A stretch of DNA of 64,000 nt from JALHOP01 sp964484195 (GTDB lineage: Bacteria > Myxococcota > XYA12-FULL-58-9 > JALHOP01): positions 1 to 64,000 of the forward strand of contig CAZAER010000023.1 in the NCBI GenBank assembly GCA_964484195.1, in the 5' to 3' direction. Made by a program: the position numbers and the translations under genes. Every line of letters starts with the position of its first letter. Position 1 is the stretch's first letter. The notes beneath the pieces were generated by a model, which worked only from the letters and a program-made list of their open reading frames with translations, made no database searches and was not told where the DNA came from. Shown here in pieces: positions 45,226-55,330 of this stretch.

Positions 45226-45337
45226 GTTGTTACGCCTGACGGCTAATTGTTTGCCTCTCGGCAAAACGCCCCGTTTCTTCGCAATTCCGCGGCTTTTCGG
45301 TTACAACCTGACGGGACGACAGTAGAAGGAGCCTCCC

Positions 45338-45592
45338 ATGCGCAAAATACTGAGCATTCTCGCTGCCTTGGCAGTGATGTCGGTTGCCGGGTCAGCCTTT
45401 GCGCAAGAGGGCGGTGACGTCGTGTACCGCAAGCACACGGTCGTCGATTTCGGTGACGACACCATCGAAGGTGACCTCTCGAAGCCGGACGGTGCGTACC
45501 TCGAGTCGCAGAAGCGCTTGCGCCACCAGCGTTTGATCAAGGTGCGCGAGAACTTCCGGCCCGAGATTTTGCAGTCGGTAACCACCTTGTAG
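45338..45592 (+). CDS. gltF: Small exported protein GltF
   Basis: An 84-residue protein with signal peptide (MRKILSILAALAVMSVAGSAFA/Q) and a conserved mature part: VVYRKHTVVDFGDDTIEGDLSKPDGAYLES, RLRHQRLIKVRENFRPEILQSV. AAGGAG lies 7 nt before the ATG. It sits between the gltE and gltG homologues, where gltF lies in Myxococcus. This and its sequence type are the basis of the name. Its biochemical role is unknown. Confidence 0.75.
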   Translation: MRKILSILAALAVMSVAGSAFAQEGGDVVYRKHTVVDFGDDTIEGDLSKPDGAYLESQKRLRHQRLIKVRENFRPEILQSVTTL

Positions 45593-45662
45593 CTCTGTTT
45601 TTTGTGTCGGCGGCGGAAGCTGATAGCGTGGGCGTACGACAGAGTTCGTTTGCGAGGAGACG

Positions 45663-47687
45663 ATGGGAGTTTCGCTGAACGTGCAGGTGTTCCGCGGTGG
45701 CCAGCCGCTGGGCGCGCATCAATTCGATAGCGACACCAATCGCACGATCAAGATCGGCCGTCTTCCCTCGGCGCAGCTGAAGCTCGAGGATCCCAAGGTC
45801 TCGCGTATCCACGCGGTCATCGAGTTCTCCGGTCAAGACGTCTCATTGACCGACATGGGCTCGGGCCAAGGTACAGCGGTCAACGGCGCAAAAGTGCACC
45901 GCGTGAAGCTGTCGCACGGCGACCAGGTGCTCATCGGCGATACGCAGCTGGTCATCGGTTTCGGTGGCGCGGCCAACTACGCCCCTGCGGCCGATGCCGT
46001 CGGCGGATCGGCCACGGTCAACATGGCTGCACCGGCTCCGCGCAACGGCATGCCTGCGGCGCAATCTCCGTCCGCTTGGGCGGAAGCCCCGGCTCCGAGT
46101 CCGCAATCGCGTCCACAAGGGGCTCCGGCTCCGCAGCCGATGGCGTCCGCTTTCGCGCCCACTGGTGGCGGCGAAGCCATGCGCTTCGACCCGGGCTCGT
46201 CGGCGGTGCGTCCCATCCAACGCATTACCCAGGAGCGTCTGCGCTCCGCGGCCATCGAGTCGAAGCCTCACCCGGCGCTGGCGCCGGAAGAGTCCATGTC
46301 GGCGGACAACCGCGTCCTCGAGATGCGCGTCTACTGGGGCACCATCCTCCTCGACATCGACCACCGGCGTAAGCCGAAGGCGATCACCATCGGCGAGACC
46401 AAGAACACCGACGTGTTCATCTCGTCCGAAGGTCTGCCCAAAGAAGAGTTCCCGCTCATCCGCACCATCGACGACGAGTACGTGCTGACGTTCACGAACT
46501 CGATGGACGGCGAGATCGAGATCAACGGCCAGACGCAGCCGCTATCGGCGGCGCGCGGCACCTCGCTCGTGCAAAAAGACGGCGACTTGGAGAGCTCCTA
46601 CCAGGTGAAGCTCCCGGCCGACGCGCGCGCCATCGTGCACTGGGGCGGCATCACCTTCGCGTTCCGCTTCGTGCCGCCGGCTCAGGCGCTGCCCAATCCG
46701 TTCTGGAAGGACCTCGATCTCCAGTACGTCAACCTCCTGTTGATGTCGATCTTCTTCCACTTGGCTCTCATCGTGACCTTCATGGTCTACCCGCACGACA
46801 CCGAGTCGCTGCGTGAAGACATCTTCGACAAGCCGGGCGTCATCGCCTTGCTCCTCGAGCCGCCGAAGATGGACGAGAGCACCAAGAACAAGCTCGAGGA
46901 GATGAAGAAGAAGCAGGAGAAGGAAAAAGAAAAGATCATCGAGAAGGAGAAGAAGAAGCAGCCGGAGAAGGAGAAGGTCGTCGAGCGCACCCCGAAGAAG
47001 ATCGCCGACGTCCAGGTGAAGCAGGTCCCGCGCGAGAAGTCGCAGGCGGACAAGCAGAAGGAAGTCTCCGAGAAGTTCTCCAAGCTCTTCACCGGTGGCG
47101 CATCGGGCGCCGCGGGTAGCATCCTCGGTGGTGGTGGCGGCGGTACGCTCTCCGGAACCCTCTCGAACGTCATCGGTACGACGGGCGCCGGCACGGCCGG
47201 TGGTCTCGCGGGTCTCGGTATTCGCGGCGGCGCCATGACCGGTGGTGGTATCGGCACGAGCCGTGGCATCGCGGGCATCGGTACTGCTGGTCGTCTGGGT
47301 GGCGGTGGCTCGGCCTACGGCTCGAACGTCGGCAAAGGTCTCGGCGGTCAGAAAGATCGCGGCATGGTCTCGCTCTCGACCCCGGTGGTCATGGGCGCCT
47401 TGCCTCGCGAGGTCATCCAGAAGGTCATCAACGACAACAAGGCGCAGATTCGTTACTGCTACGAGATCGAGCTCCAGCGTGATCAGACCCTCGAGGGTAA
47501 GGTCGCGGTGAAGTGGATCATCGCGGCGACCGGCTCGGTCGAGAAGGTCGTGGTCACCGAGACGACGATCAAGAGCGCGCGCGTCGGTCAGTGCCTCGCT
47601 GAAAAAATCAAAGGGTGGCGGTTCCCACAGCCTGCGGGTGGCGGTATCGTCGAGGTCAACTATCCCTTCGTCTTCAAGTCGAGCTGA
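45663..47687 (+). CDS. gltG: FHA / AgmX-PglI C-terminal domain protein GltG (PglI)
   Basis: A 674-residue inner-membrane protein. An N-terminal FHA domain (about 25-95) has IKIGRLPSAQLKLEDPKVSRIHAVIEF and the GTAVNG loop, so it likely binds phosphothreonine. An Ala/Pro linker and a second beta-rich region (about 215-340) follow. One membrane helix is at about 354-376 (LLLMSIFFHLALIVTFMVY). Next is a Lys/Glu coiled coil, a Gly-rich spacer, and a TonB-like AgmX/PglI C-terminal domain (about 575-674: ALPREVIQKVINDNKAQIRYCYE, LEGKVAVKWIIAATGSVEKV). It would transmit energy or signals from cytoplasm to outer membrane. Its stop overlaps the next ATG. Confidence 0.9.
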   Translation: MGVSLNVQVFRGGQPLGAHQFDSDTNRTIKIGRLPSAQLKLEDPKVSRIHAVIEFSGQDVSLTDMGSGQGTAVNGAKVHRVKLSHGDQVLIGDTQLVIGFGGAANYAPAADAVGGSATVNMAAPAPRNGMPAAQSPSAWAEAPAPSPQSRPQGAPAPQPMASAFAPTGGGEAMRFDPGSSAVRPIQRITQERLRSAAIESKPHPALAPEESMSADNRVLEMRVYWGTILLDIDHRRKPKAITIGETKNTDVFISSEGLPKEEFPLIRTIDDEYVLTFTNSMDGEIEINGQTQPLSAARGTSLVQKDGDLESSYQVKLPADARAIVHWGGITFAFRFVPPAQALPNPFWKDLDLQYVNLLLMSIFFHLALIVTFMVYPHDTESLREDIFDKPGVIALLLEPPKMDESTKNKLEEMKKKQEKEKEKIIEKEKKKQPEKEKVVERTPKKIADVQVKQVPREKSQADKQKEVSEKFSKLFTGGASGAAGSILGGGGGGTLSGTLSNVIGTTGAGTAGGLAGLGIRGGAMTGGGIGTSRGIAGIGTAGRLGGGGSAYGSNVGKGLGGQKDRGMVSLSTPVVMGALPREVIQKVINDNKAQIRYCYEIELQRDQTLEGKVAVKWIIAATGSVEKVVVTETTIKSARVGQCLAEKIKGWRFPQPAGGGIVEVNYPFVFKSS

Positions 47688-48337
47688 TGAATACCAAGAC
47701 TCTTCTCGCTCTCGCTTTCGCCACGCTCTCGCCCTGGGTGGCAAGCGCGCAATCCACCACGGCAACCGCGGGTGCGGTGCAGTCACGTGAGCCGCGGCAA
47801 CAGCAGCCCATCGCGAGCGTGGTGCGTGGCTTCTACATCGAGGCCAAGGCGACGGGCGGTTACACGCTCGCCGACCAGACTCTCGAAGCACCAGCCGTCG
47901 GTCCGGGCACGCCGTTTCCCGGCCTTGCTGGCGCGAGTGAAGACCTCGGCGGCGTCATGGGTCTGCAGCTCAACATCGGCTACGACTTGACCGAGCACGT
48001 CGCGGTGCAAGCTGTCGTCGGCAACATGTTCGCTTCTGGTCGGCGCGCCGACTACGTGCGCGATCTGTCGATCGCCTATGGCGGCGTGCAAGGACGCCTC
48101 GCCTTCGATCTCACCGAGCGCCTCGACCTGTTGGCGAGCATCGGCGTGGCCTACGCCTCGGCGAGCAACCAAGTCGAGCCGGCGGAGAAGGGTGCCGCGG
48201 TCCTCGGTGGCCTGGGCTTCGAGTACTACGTGCACGTTCGCCACTTCTCGGTCGGTCTCGAGGTCACGGCCTTCGCGCCGCTCTCGCCGTCGCGCGTGTT
48301 CGTCGGCTTGTCGCCGATGATCAAATACACGTTCTAA
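47687..48337 (+). CDS. gltH: Outer-membrane beta-barrel protein, GltH type
   Basis: A 216-residue barrel. ATG 47687 overlaps the gltG stop (TGATG) and opens a signal peptide (MNTKTLLALAFATLSPWVASA/Q). The mature protein alternates hydrophobic and polar residues (GVMGLQLNIGYDLTEHVAVQAVVG, RLAFDLTERLDLLASIGVAYAS) and ends in PMIKYTF, a barrel-type C-terminus. The name follows from its position after gltG; sequence alone says only that it is a small myxobacterial-type barrel. Last gene of the gltDEFGH run. Confidence 0.78.
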   Translation: MNTKTLLALAFATLSPWVASAQSTTATAGAVQSREPRQQQPIASVVRGFYIEAKATGGYTLADQTLEAPAVGPGTPFPGLAGASEDLGGVMGLQLNIGYDLTEHVAVQAVVGNMFASGRRADYVRDLSIAYGGVQGRLAFDLTERLDLLASIGVAYASASNQVEPAEKGAAVLGGLGFEYYVHVRHFSVGLEVTAFAPLSPSRVFVGLSPMIKYTF

Positions 48338-48417
48338 CGTGCAGTTAGGCGCGCTGGAGCGCCACGAGGTCAGGCTCCCCACGGCAACGCTGCCATCGCG
48401 GCAGGCGATACCTGTGC

Positions 48418-49371
48418 GTGGGTGAAATTGGCTCGCTCTCCGTCCTGAACGGTACTGATTCGCGGCGTCTGCCTGACGCACCGCTGGTGCCGCAGCCGAC
48501 CGACGAAGAGATCGCCGCCGCTCCTCGGCTCCCCACCACCGTGGTTCGTTCGCCGACGACCGGCAACGAGATCGCCCGCGTCACCGTGGTGCGCCGCTCG
48601 AGCACTGGCCCGGTCAACGTCGCTATCCTCGGCCAGTGCTACGTCGACGACAATGACGTCCGCGGGGCTGCTCTGCGCCTGTCGCGCATCGACTTTCCCG
48701 GCAGCGTCGTCATGGTGCACTGGACGAGCACCTGCCCGGTGCCGCCGGCGCAGCGCGAGCTCATGGCCGGCCTCCTGCGCTTCTGGCGCTATGACCGTCT
48801 CAGGGACGATGTCGCCCAGGCCGGGGTCGCGGAGGTCAACGCCGCCCACGTTGAAGCACGCGAGGTCGGCGCCAACTTTGCGTCCGTTTTAGCGTCCATC
48901 CCGATCCCCCTGCACGACCGCCCGGTGCATCTCTACGCCCACTCGATGGGCGCCGCGGTGCTTCGCGAGGCGCTCGAGCGCGGTCAGCTCGGTGCCTACA
49001 ACGTCGGGCGCGCGGTCTTCCTGGGCGGTACGGCTGCAACGACGCTTTCACCCCGCGCCATGGGCCAAGTGCGCGGCAGCGTGGTGAACTTCTATCGCTC
49101 GGACGATTGGATCCTCGGCGCCGTGGAGCGCGTGCGCAACGAGTCGCAGATCGGTATGCACCCGATCCCGCCGCCGAGCTACCTCCAGGGCGAGCGCATC
49201 TTCAACGTTCCAGTCGACGACATCGGCCACAGGCACTACTGGGCAAACGGCAACCGCGTCCTGCGCGCCATCGATGCCATGGTACCGCCCGAGCCGGCTG
49301 GGGTGCGCTTGCAGCGCACTTCACCTAGACTCACTCCTGATGCTCAAGGTCCTGTTCGACCTCAACGGTAG
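48418..49371 (+). CDS. DUF726-like alpha/beta hydrolase
   Basis: A 317-residue cytoplasmic protein starting at a GTG. The nucleophile elbow is HLYAHSMGAAVLREAL, with Ser in HSMG. Then GRAVFLGGTAA, VNFYRSDDWILGAV (probably the acid) and IGHRHYW (probably the His). The order and the phrase VNxYxxxDW match DUF726, a lipase/esterase-like family. The first 70 residues are a Pro/Thr-rich lead without a signal. The start codon has no strong ribosome-binding site. Its end overlaps the next gene by 32 bp. Substrate unknown. Confidence 0.7.
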   Translation: MGEIGSLSVLNGTDSRRLPDAPLVPQPTDEEIAAAPRLPTTVVRSPTTGNEIARVTVVRRSSTGPVNVAILGQCYVDDNDVRGAALRLSRIDFPGSVVMVHWTSTCPVPPAQRELMAGLLRFWRYDRLRDDVAQAGVAEVNAAHVEAREVGANFASVLASIPIPLHDRPVHLYAHSMGAAVLREALERGQLGAYNVGRAVFLGGTAATTLSPRAMGQVRGSVVNFYRSDDWILGAVERVRNESQIGMHPIPPPSYLQGERIFNVPVDDIGHRHYWANGNRVLRAIDAMVPPEPAGVRLQRTSPRLTPDAQGPVRPQR

Positions 49372-50005
49372 CCATGGCCAGATTTTGGGCTTTGCACTGC
49401 CGACCCCAGGCGACGCCGAGGTGCTCGAGGCATTGCTCGCGGCGTTGCATGAGTCGGAGCGTGCACCGCTGCAACGTTTCGCGGTGCGCAGGAAAATCAC
49501 CTACGCCGGAGGTCGCTACGCCATGCGTGAGCTGCTTCGGCGCCTCCGCCTCGCAGATGCTCCGATTCTCACCGACGACCGTGGAGCGCCGCTGTTGCCG
49601 GCCTCGGTGCGCGGCTCGATCAGCCACAAGGACGAGGTCGCTTGCGCCTTGGTCACGAGCGACACGACTGCCTATTACGGCGTCGACGTCGAAGCCGTGC
49701 CCGGCCCATCCGATGACTTGGCGAGTCACATCCTGACGGCTCGCGAGCTCGCCGACGTGCGCAGCATGGAGGATGCGCCGCGAGCACTCGAGCTGGCGCT
49801 GCGTTTTTCGGCGAAGGAGTCGATCTACAAGGCTCTCGATCCGTACGTGCGCCGCTATGTCGCCCACGGAGAGGTCGAAGTGCGGCCGCTTTCGGACGGC
49901 ACCGCCGAGGTCTGGTCCGAGGTTTTTCCGAGGGGCATGCGCGTCCAGGTAACTTGGCGTAAGTATGGAGATTTTGTCGTCACCACCGCGCGGATCGGCC
50001 CCTAG
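49340..50005 (+). CDS. 4'-phosphopantetheinyl transferase (Sfp type)
   Basis: A 221-residue enzyme that transfers phosphopantetheine from CoA to carrier-protein serines. Signatures: SISHKDEVACAL (about 93-104), GVDVE (114-118, Mg-binding D116 and E118) and RFSAKESIYKAL (155-166, K159/E160). ATG 49340 lies inside the end of the previous gene. No polyketide or nonribosomal peptide synthetase is in the window, so the partner carrier proteins are elsewhere. Confidence 0.9.
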   Translation: MLKVLFDLNGSHGQILGFALPTPGDAEVLEALLAALHESERAPLQRFAVRRKITYAGGRYAMRELLRRLRLADAPILTDDRGAPLLPASVRGSISHKDEVACALVTSDTTAYYGVDVEAVPGPSDDLASHILTARELADVRSMEDAPRALELALRFSAKESIYKALDPYVRRYVAHGEVEVRPLSDGTAEVWSEVFPRGMRVQVTWRKYGDFVVTTARIGP

Positions 50006-50042
50006 CAGTCGCGGCAAGACCAGGTGCACAGTAAACTGACCT

Positions 50043-50065
50043 CTTACGTCTAACTGGGGCGTAAG
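50043..50065. promoter_or_regulatory. Inverted repeat CTTACG-N11-CGTAAG upstream of the ECF sigma gene
   Basis: Six-base arms at 50043-50048 and 50060-50065, in the 99-bp gap before the sigma factor. It could be an operator or part of an autoregulated promoter. I could not identify a convincing ECF -35/-10 pair. Confidence 0.25.
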
Positions 50066-50104
50066 CCGGTCGTGAGCGCTCTCACGGTCGTACCTGGAGG
50101 TCGA

Positions 50105-50689
50105 ATGGGGCTAAAAGCCCTATCGCGTGACGAGCGTGAGCTTTTGCCGCGTTATGCCGCCGGTGAGCGTGCGGCTTTCGAGGAGCTCGTGCATCGCTTT
50201 CGCACCCCGATCTACGGGTACATCATCCGCTGTGGCGTACCGCCGGCGGCCGCCGACGACCTCTTCCAGGACGTCTTCTTCAACGTCCATCGTGCCGCCG
50301 CTTCGTACCGTCCGACGCAACCCTTGAAGCCCTGGCTGTTCACCATCACCGCCAATGCGGTGCGCTCGCACTTCCGCAAGCGCTCGGTTTGGTCGCGCGT
50401 CTTCACCCCAGCCGAAGCGATCGAAGGCCAGGCTCCCGAGCCCAGCCTGCAAGTGGCGCGTGAAGGCGCCGAGCTCGCCGATTTTCTCGACGGCCACGTG
50501 CGCGAGCTGCCGCTCAAGCAGCGCGAGGTCGTGGTGCTGTGTTGCGTCGAGCAGCTCTCGCTCGAGGAAGCGTCCGCGGCCCTCGCCATGCCGCTCGAGA
50601 GCGTGAAGACCAACTTGAAGCGCGGGCGCGCCGCGTTGCAGAAAGCGCTCGACCGCCGCGAGCTGCGCGAGAAGCGGGAGGCGCGATGA
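50105..50689 (+). CDS. ECF-type RNA polymerase sigma factor
   Basis: A 194-residue sigma70-family factor. Region 2 is seen as FEELVHRFRTPIYGYIIRCG...ADDLFQDVFFNVHRAAASYRPTQPLKPWLFTITANAVRSHFRKR. Region 4 is LPLKQREVVVLCCVEQLSLEEASAALAMPLESVKTNLKRGRAALQKAL. ATG 50105 is chosen over GTG 50072 because TGGAGG precedes it. It overlaps the following gene by 4 bp (ATGA), which suggests that the next gene encodes its regulator. Confidence 0.92.
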   Translation: MGLKALSRDERELLPRYAAGERAAFEELVHRFRTPIYGYIIRCGVPPAAADDLFQDVFFNVHRAAASYRPTQPLKPWLFTITANAVRSHFRKRSVWSRVFTPAEAIEGQAPEPSLQVAREGAELADFLDGHVRELPLKQREVVVLCCVEQLSLEEASAALAMPLESVKTNLKRGRAALQKALDRRELREKREAR

Positions 50690-52194
50690 AGTCGATCGAC
50701 GACATCTTGCGCGACATGCCGCGCCACACACCGTCCGCTTCGGTGGTCACCGAGACCTTGCGCCGGGTCGAGGAAGATCCGGGCGCGGCGCCGCTCGAGG
50801 AGCGCAGGGTGCTCGCCATGGTGCGCGAGCAGCGTGTCTTCGCGCGCTGGACCCTCGCCTATGCGTTTGGCCTCACCGCTGCCTTCGTCGGCTTCGTGCT
50901 CTGGCATACCGGCCATGGTGGCCTCGGCGACAAGCCGCGCGTGCTCGACGGCAGCTCCGCGAGCGTGCTCACCAACGCTGCAGGTGCCTCACGCTCGGCG
51001 AACACCATCGCCAACGTTCGGCGTTATCTCGAAGCCGGCGAGCTGCCGCCCGCGCCGCTCGTGCACACCGATGCCATCGTCGATTATTTTCAGTATACCG
51101 ACGTCGACGACGAAGGCAGTGCCCCGGTGCGCGTTGGCATGTCGAGCATGCCGGCACCGTGGGATCCCACGAAGAAGCTGGTGCGCCTGGGCGTGGTCGG
51201 CCGCGAGCGCGACTGGAACGAGCACACCCCGACGAGCCTCGCCGTCGCCATCGATGCCGCAGCGGTCAATCGCAGCGGCGTGACGCGAGACCTCGCGCGC
51301 AGCGCGTTGGGGGCCTTGGTCGCGACTCTCGGTGAGCAGGACAGCATCGCCATCATCGACGTCGGCCGCAGCGGCCAGATGGTCCTCACCTCGACCAATG
51401 GCGCCAAACACGAGCTCATCAACGAGGCGTTGCGTGTGGTGTTCGATACTCAACGCGAGCGCCGGCCGTTGTCGAGCGAAGCGCTGCAACGCGCCTATCA
51501 GATCGCGCGCAACACCTCGGGCTTCGGCCGGGTCGGCCACGTCGTGCTGGTCGGCGCCGGCAGCATGCGCCTCGATACCCAGGACCTCGACGAGCGTATC
51601 TCGCCTTACGTCCGCAATGGCGTACACACGTCGATTCTCACCTTGGGCGAGACCGCGGTCGACGCGCAGCTCGCCGAGCTCAGCGGCAACGATGTGCGCG
51701 CCGATCTGCGGGAGCTCGCCGAGGTGCGCGAGCAGTTCCTGGATCCGATGATGCGCACCATGTTGCCGGCGGCGCGCAATGTCGACCTGGCGCTGGTCGC
51801 GAGCGAGGGCACCGTGCGGGCGCTCTCGGGCGACCTCGCGCGTGACCTCGGGGCCGGCCAGGTCATGACCGCCCTCTACGAGGTCAGCGGCGAGCCCGAG
51901 CTCACGGTGCGCATCGGCTTCCGCCGTCTCGACAGCGGTCGCTCCGAGCGCGCCGAGGTGAAGGTCGCCGACATTCCGGCGACGGCGAGCGACGACAGCA
52001 AGGTGGCAGCCGCCGCGGCGGCGTTCGCGTTGGCGCTGCAGTCGAGCCAGCGCAGCGAGGCGTACGCGTATCTCGATGGTGCGGAGACGCTGCTCGCGAA
52101 TGCTCGTTTGCCTGCGGGGATCGATGAACGCGATCGGCGGATCGAGCTGTCGCGGCTGGTGGGGAAGGCGAGAGAGTTAGTGTCGCTGCGGTAA
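50686..52194 (+). CDS. Membrane vWA/YfbK-like protein, candidate anti-sigma factor
   Basis: A 502-residue protein. Residues 1-52 are cytoplasmic and helical, in the place of an anti-sigma domain but without a zinc-finger HxxxCxxC motif. One membrane helix lies at about 53-73. The outer part resembles the YfbK group of von Willebrand A proteins: AIVDYFQYTDVDD matches their N-terminal module. The vWA-like core is present (VAIDAA, LGALVATLGEQDSIAIIDVG, GRVGHVVLVGAGSM), though the metal-site DxSxS is not evident. Translational coupling to the sigma gene makes a sequestering role likely, but this is inference. Confidence 0.7.
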   Translation: MKSIDDILRDMPRHTPSASVVTETLRRVEEDPGAAPLEERRVLAMVREQRVFARWTLAYAFGLTAAFVGFVLWHTGHGGLGDKPRVLDGSSASVLTNAAGASRSANTIANVRRYLEAGELPPAPLVHTDAIVDYFQYTDVDDEGSAPVRVGMSSMPAPWDPTKKLVRLGVVGRERDWNEHTPTSLAVAIDAAAVNRSGVTRDLARSALGALVATLGEQDSIAIIDVGRSGQMVLTSTNGAKHELINEALRVVFDTQRERRPLSSEALQRAYQIARNTSGFGRVGHVVLVGAGSMRLDTQDLDERISPYVRNGVHTSILTLGETAVDAQLAELSGNDVRADLRELAEVREQFLDPMMRTMLPAARNVDLALVASEGTVRALSGDLARDLGAGQVMTALYEVSGEPELTVRIGFRRLDSGRSERAEVKVADIPATASDDSKVAAAAAAFALALQSSQRSEAYAYLDGAETLLANARLPAGIDERDRRIELSRLVGKARELVSLR

Positions 52195-52195
52195 G

Positions 52196-52488
<293 letters not shown>

Positions 52489-52508
52489 GCGGTCTACCAC
52501 CTGCGCTT

Positions 52509-53930
<1,422 letters not shown>

Positions 53931-53947
53931 TGCTCAAGATTGTAGCA
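53931..53947. promoter_or_regulatory. Activator-site palindrome 1 (TGCTC-N7-TAGCA)
   Basis: TGCTCAAGATTGTAGCA, directly upstream of the activator ATG. It matches palindrome 2 in both arms (TGCTC...AGCA). Candidate upstream activating site and possible autoregulatory operator. Confidence 0.55.
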
Positions 53948-53952
53948 CATGA

Positions 53953-53969
53953 TGCTCCAAATTTGAGCA
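53953..53969. promoter_or_regulatory. Activator-site palindrome 2 (TGCTC-N7-GAGCA)
   Basis: TGCTCCAAATTTGAGCA is nearly a perfect palindrome. It starts 22 bp after palindrome 1, about two helical turns, so both would face the same side of DNA. It lies about 40 bp upstream of the sigma54 -24 element. Confidence 0.6.
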
Positions 53970-54008
53970 GTACGAGACGGCGCAGACAGTGTTTCGCGGT
54001 GATACGCC

Positions 54009-54024
54009 TGGCACCTAGGTTGCA
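54009..54024 (+). promoter_or_regulatory. Sigma54 (-24/-12) promoter of the SPFH gene
   Basis: TGGCAC-CTAGG-TTGCA, an exact match to the consensus TGGCAC-N5-TTGCA with correct GG-to-GC spacing. The predicted start is near 54035, only about two bases before the ATG at 54037, so the transcript may be leaderless, or translation may begin at a later ATG (54109). Confidence 0.85.
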
Positions 54025-54036
54025 CTCTAGAACCGC

Positions 54037-55239
54037 ATGAACAAGCAACAATCCCCCCAAGAAGCGCAAGGTTGGAGAGCTGGTAAGCCCGTCGAGGATC
54101 CCGAGAAAATGAAGCGTTGGGGCTTCGTGAAGGCGTTGCCCTCGGAGTACTTGGTGCATGTGCGCCGCGGTGAGGTGCGCAAGCGCTCGAGTGGTCAGGG
54201 CTCCACCTGCTGGAAGTGGCCGCGCGACTCCATCGCCATCGTGCCGACGTCATTGCAGCGCCTGCACTTCCGCGCTGACCAGGTGACGATGGAGCGTGTC
54301 GGCGTCGAGGTGAAGGGCCTTGCGGTCTATCGCATCGCCGAGCCGTTGCTCGCTTATCGGGTGCTGAACTTCAGCTACCCGGAGCGGGCCCAGCAGAAGC
54401 TCGAAGAGACGCTGACCGAAATGTTCATGGGCGCGGCCCGCCGACTCATCGCGAACCTCACGGTCGATGAATGTCTGCAAAAGCGGAAAGCCGCTCTGGC
54501 GGTCGAGCTGCTGCGCGAGATTGCGCCGGTTGTTGGCGGTAGCGGACACCCTGCCGACGGGACCGATCGTGGTTGGGGAGTGGTCATCGACACCATCGAA
54601 ATCCAAGAGGTGCGCATCATGTCGCAAGGTGTCTTCGCGTCGATGCAAGCGCCGTATCGCGCGGGCCTCGAGCAGAAGGCCCGCGAGGCGACCGCGGATG
54701 CGAACAAGGCGATCGCTCTGCGCGAGCACGAGTACCACCGCAGCGTCGAGGAGGCGCGCATCGAAAACGAGCGTGAGCTGCAACGCGCGCAGCAAGCGCT
54801 GGCGGAGCAGGAAGCGCAGGCGGCAACGGCGCTCAAGGAACAGGCGGCCCGCGCCGAGATCCAGATCGCCGAGCAACGCGCCCGCGCCGAGCTCGAGGCG
54901 GCCGAGCTACGCGCCAAAGCATTGGAAGCTCAAATCGCGCTCGACAACGTGCGCGAGAAGGCCGAGCGCGAGCGTCGTGAAGCGGAGCTCGCTATCGCGG
55001 AGAGGGAAGGGCGAGTCCACGCGGAGATCATGCTGCTGAACGCGCAGGCTCAGCTCGTGGCCTCGGATTCGCAGGCCAAGGTGCTCACGGCGCAGAAGCT
55101 ACCGGAGCTCGCGGCGGCGATTGGGCAACGCATTGGCGAAGTGCGCATCACGCAGATGGGAGGGGAGGGCAATCCGTTTGCGCAGCTCACGCAGGGGGTT
55201 AGTGCGGTGCTGGAGATGGTGAAGGCGGCTGGGAGGTAG
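54037..55239 (+). CDS. SPFH/band-7 (flotillin-like) protein
   Basis: A 400-residue protein with an SPFH domain (about 30-200: LPSEYLVHVRRGEVRKRSSGQG, VTMERVGVEVKGLAVYRI, and an alpha/beta end VIDTIEIQEVRIMSQGVFASMQAPYRAGLEQKAREA). It then has a 150-residue Ala/Glu/Arg coiled coil, and a C-terminal QLPEL-type segment (AQKLPELAAAIGQRIGEVRITQMGGEGNP). No membrane helix precedes the SPFH domain, so it is a soluble or peripheral member. Such proteins organise membrane domains. The sigma54 promoter and neighbouring activator suggest induction by a stress or ligand. ATG 54037 is taken as start; ATG 54109 is possible. Confidence 0.85.
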   Translation: MNKQQSPQEAQGWRAGKPVEDPEKMKRWGFVKALPSEYLVHVRRGEVRKRSSGQGSTCWKWPRDSIAIVPTSLQRLHFRADQVTMERVGVEVKGLAVYRIAEPLLAYRVLNFSYPERAQQKLEETLTEMFMGAARRLIANLTVDECLQKRKAALAVELLREIAPVVGGSGHPADGTDRGWGVVIDTIEIQEVRIMSQGVFASMQAPYRAGLEQKAREATADANKAIALREHEYHRSVEEARIENERELQRAQQALAEQEAQAATALKEQAARAEIQIAEQRARAELEAAELRAKALEAQIALDNVREKAERERREAELAIAEREGRVHAEIMLLNAQAQLVASDSQAKVLTAQKLPELAAAIGQRIGEVRITQMGGEGNPFAQLTQGVSAVLEMVKAAGR

Positions 55240-55245
55240 GCGGCT

Positions 55246-55330
<85 letters not shown>

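Noticed and set aside
48353..48370. GGCGC/GCGCC hairpin after gltH as terminator
   Set aside because: The stem is only 5 bp and no T-run follows.
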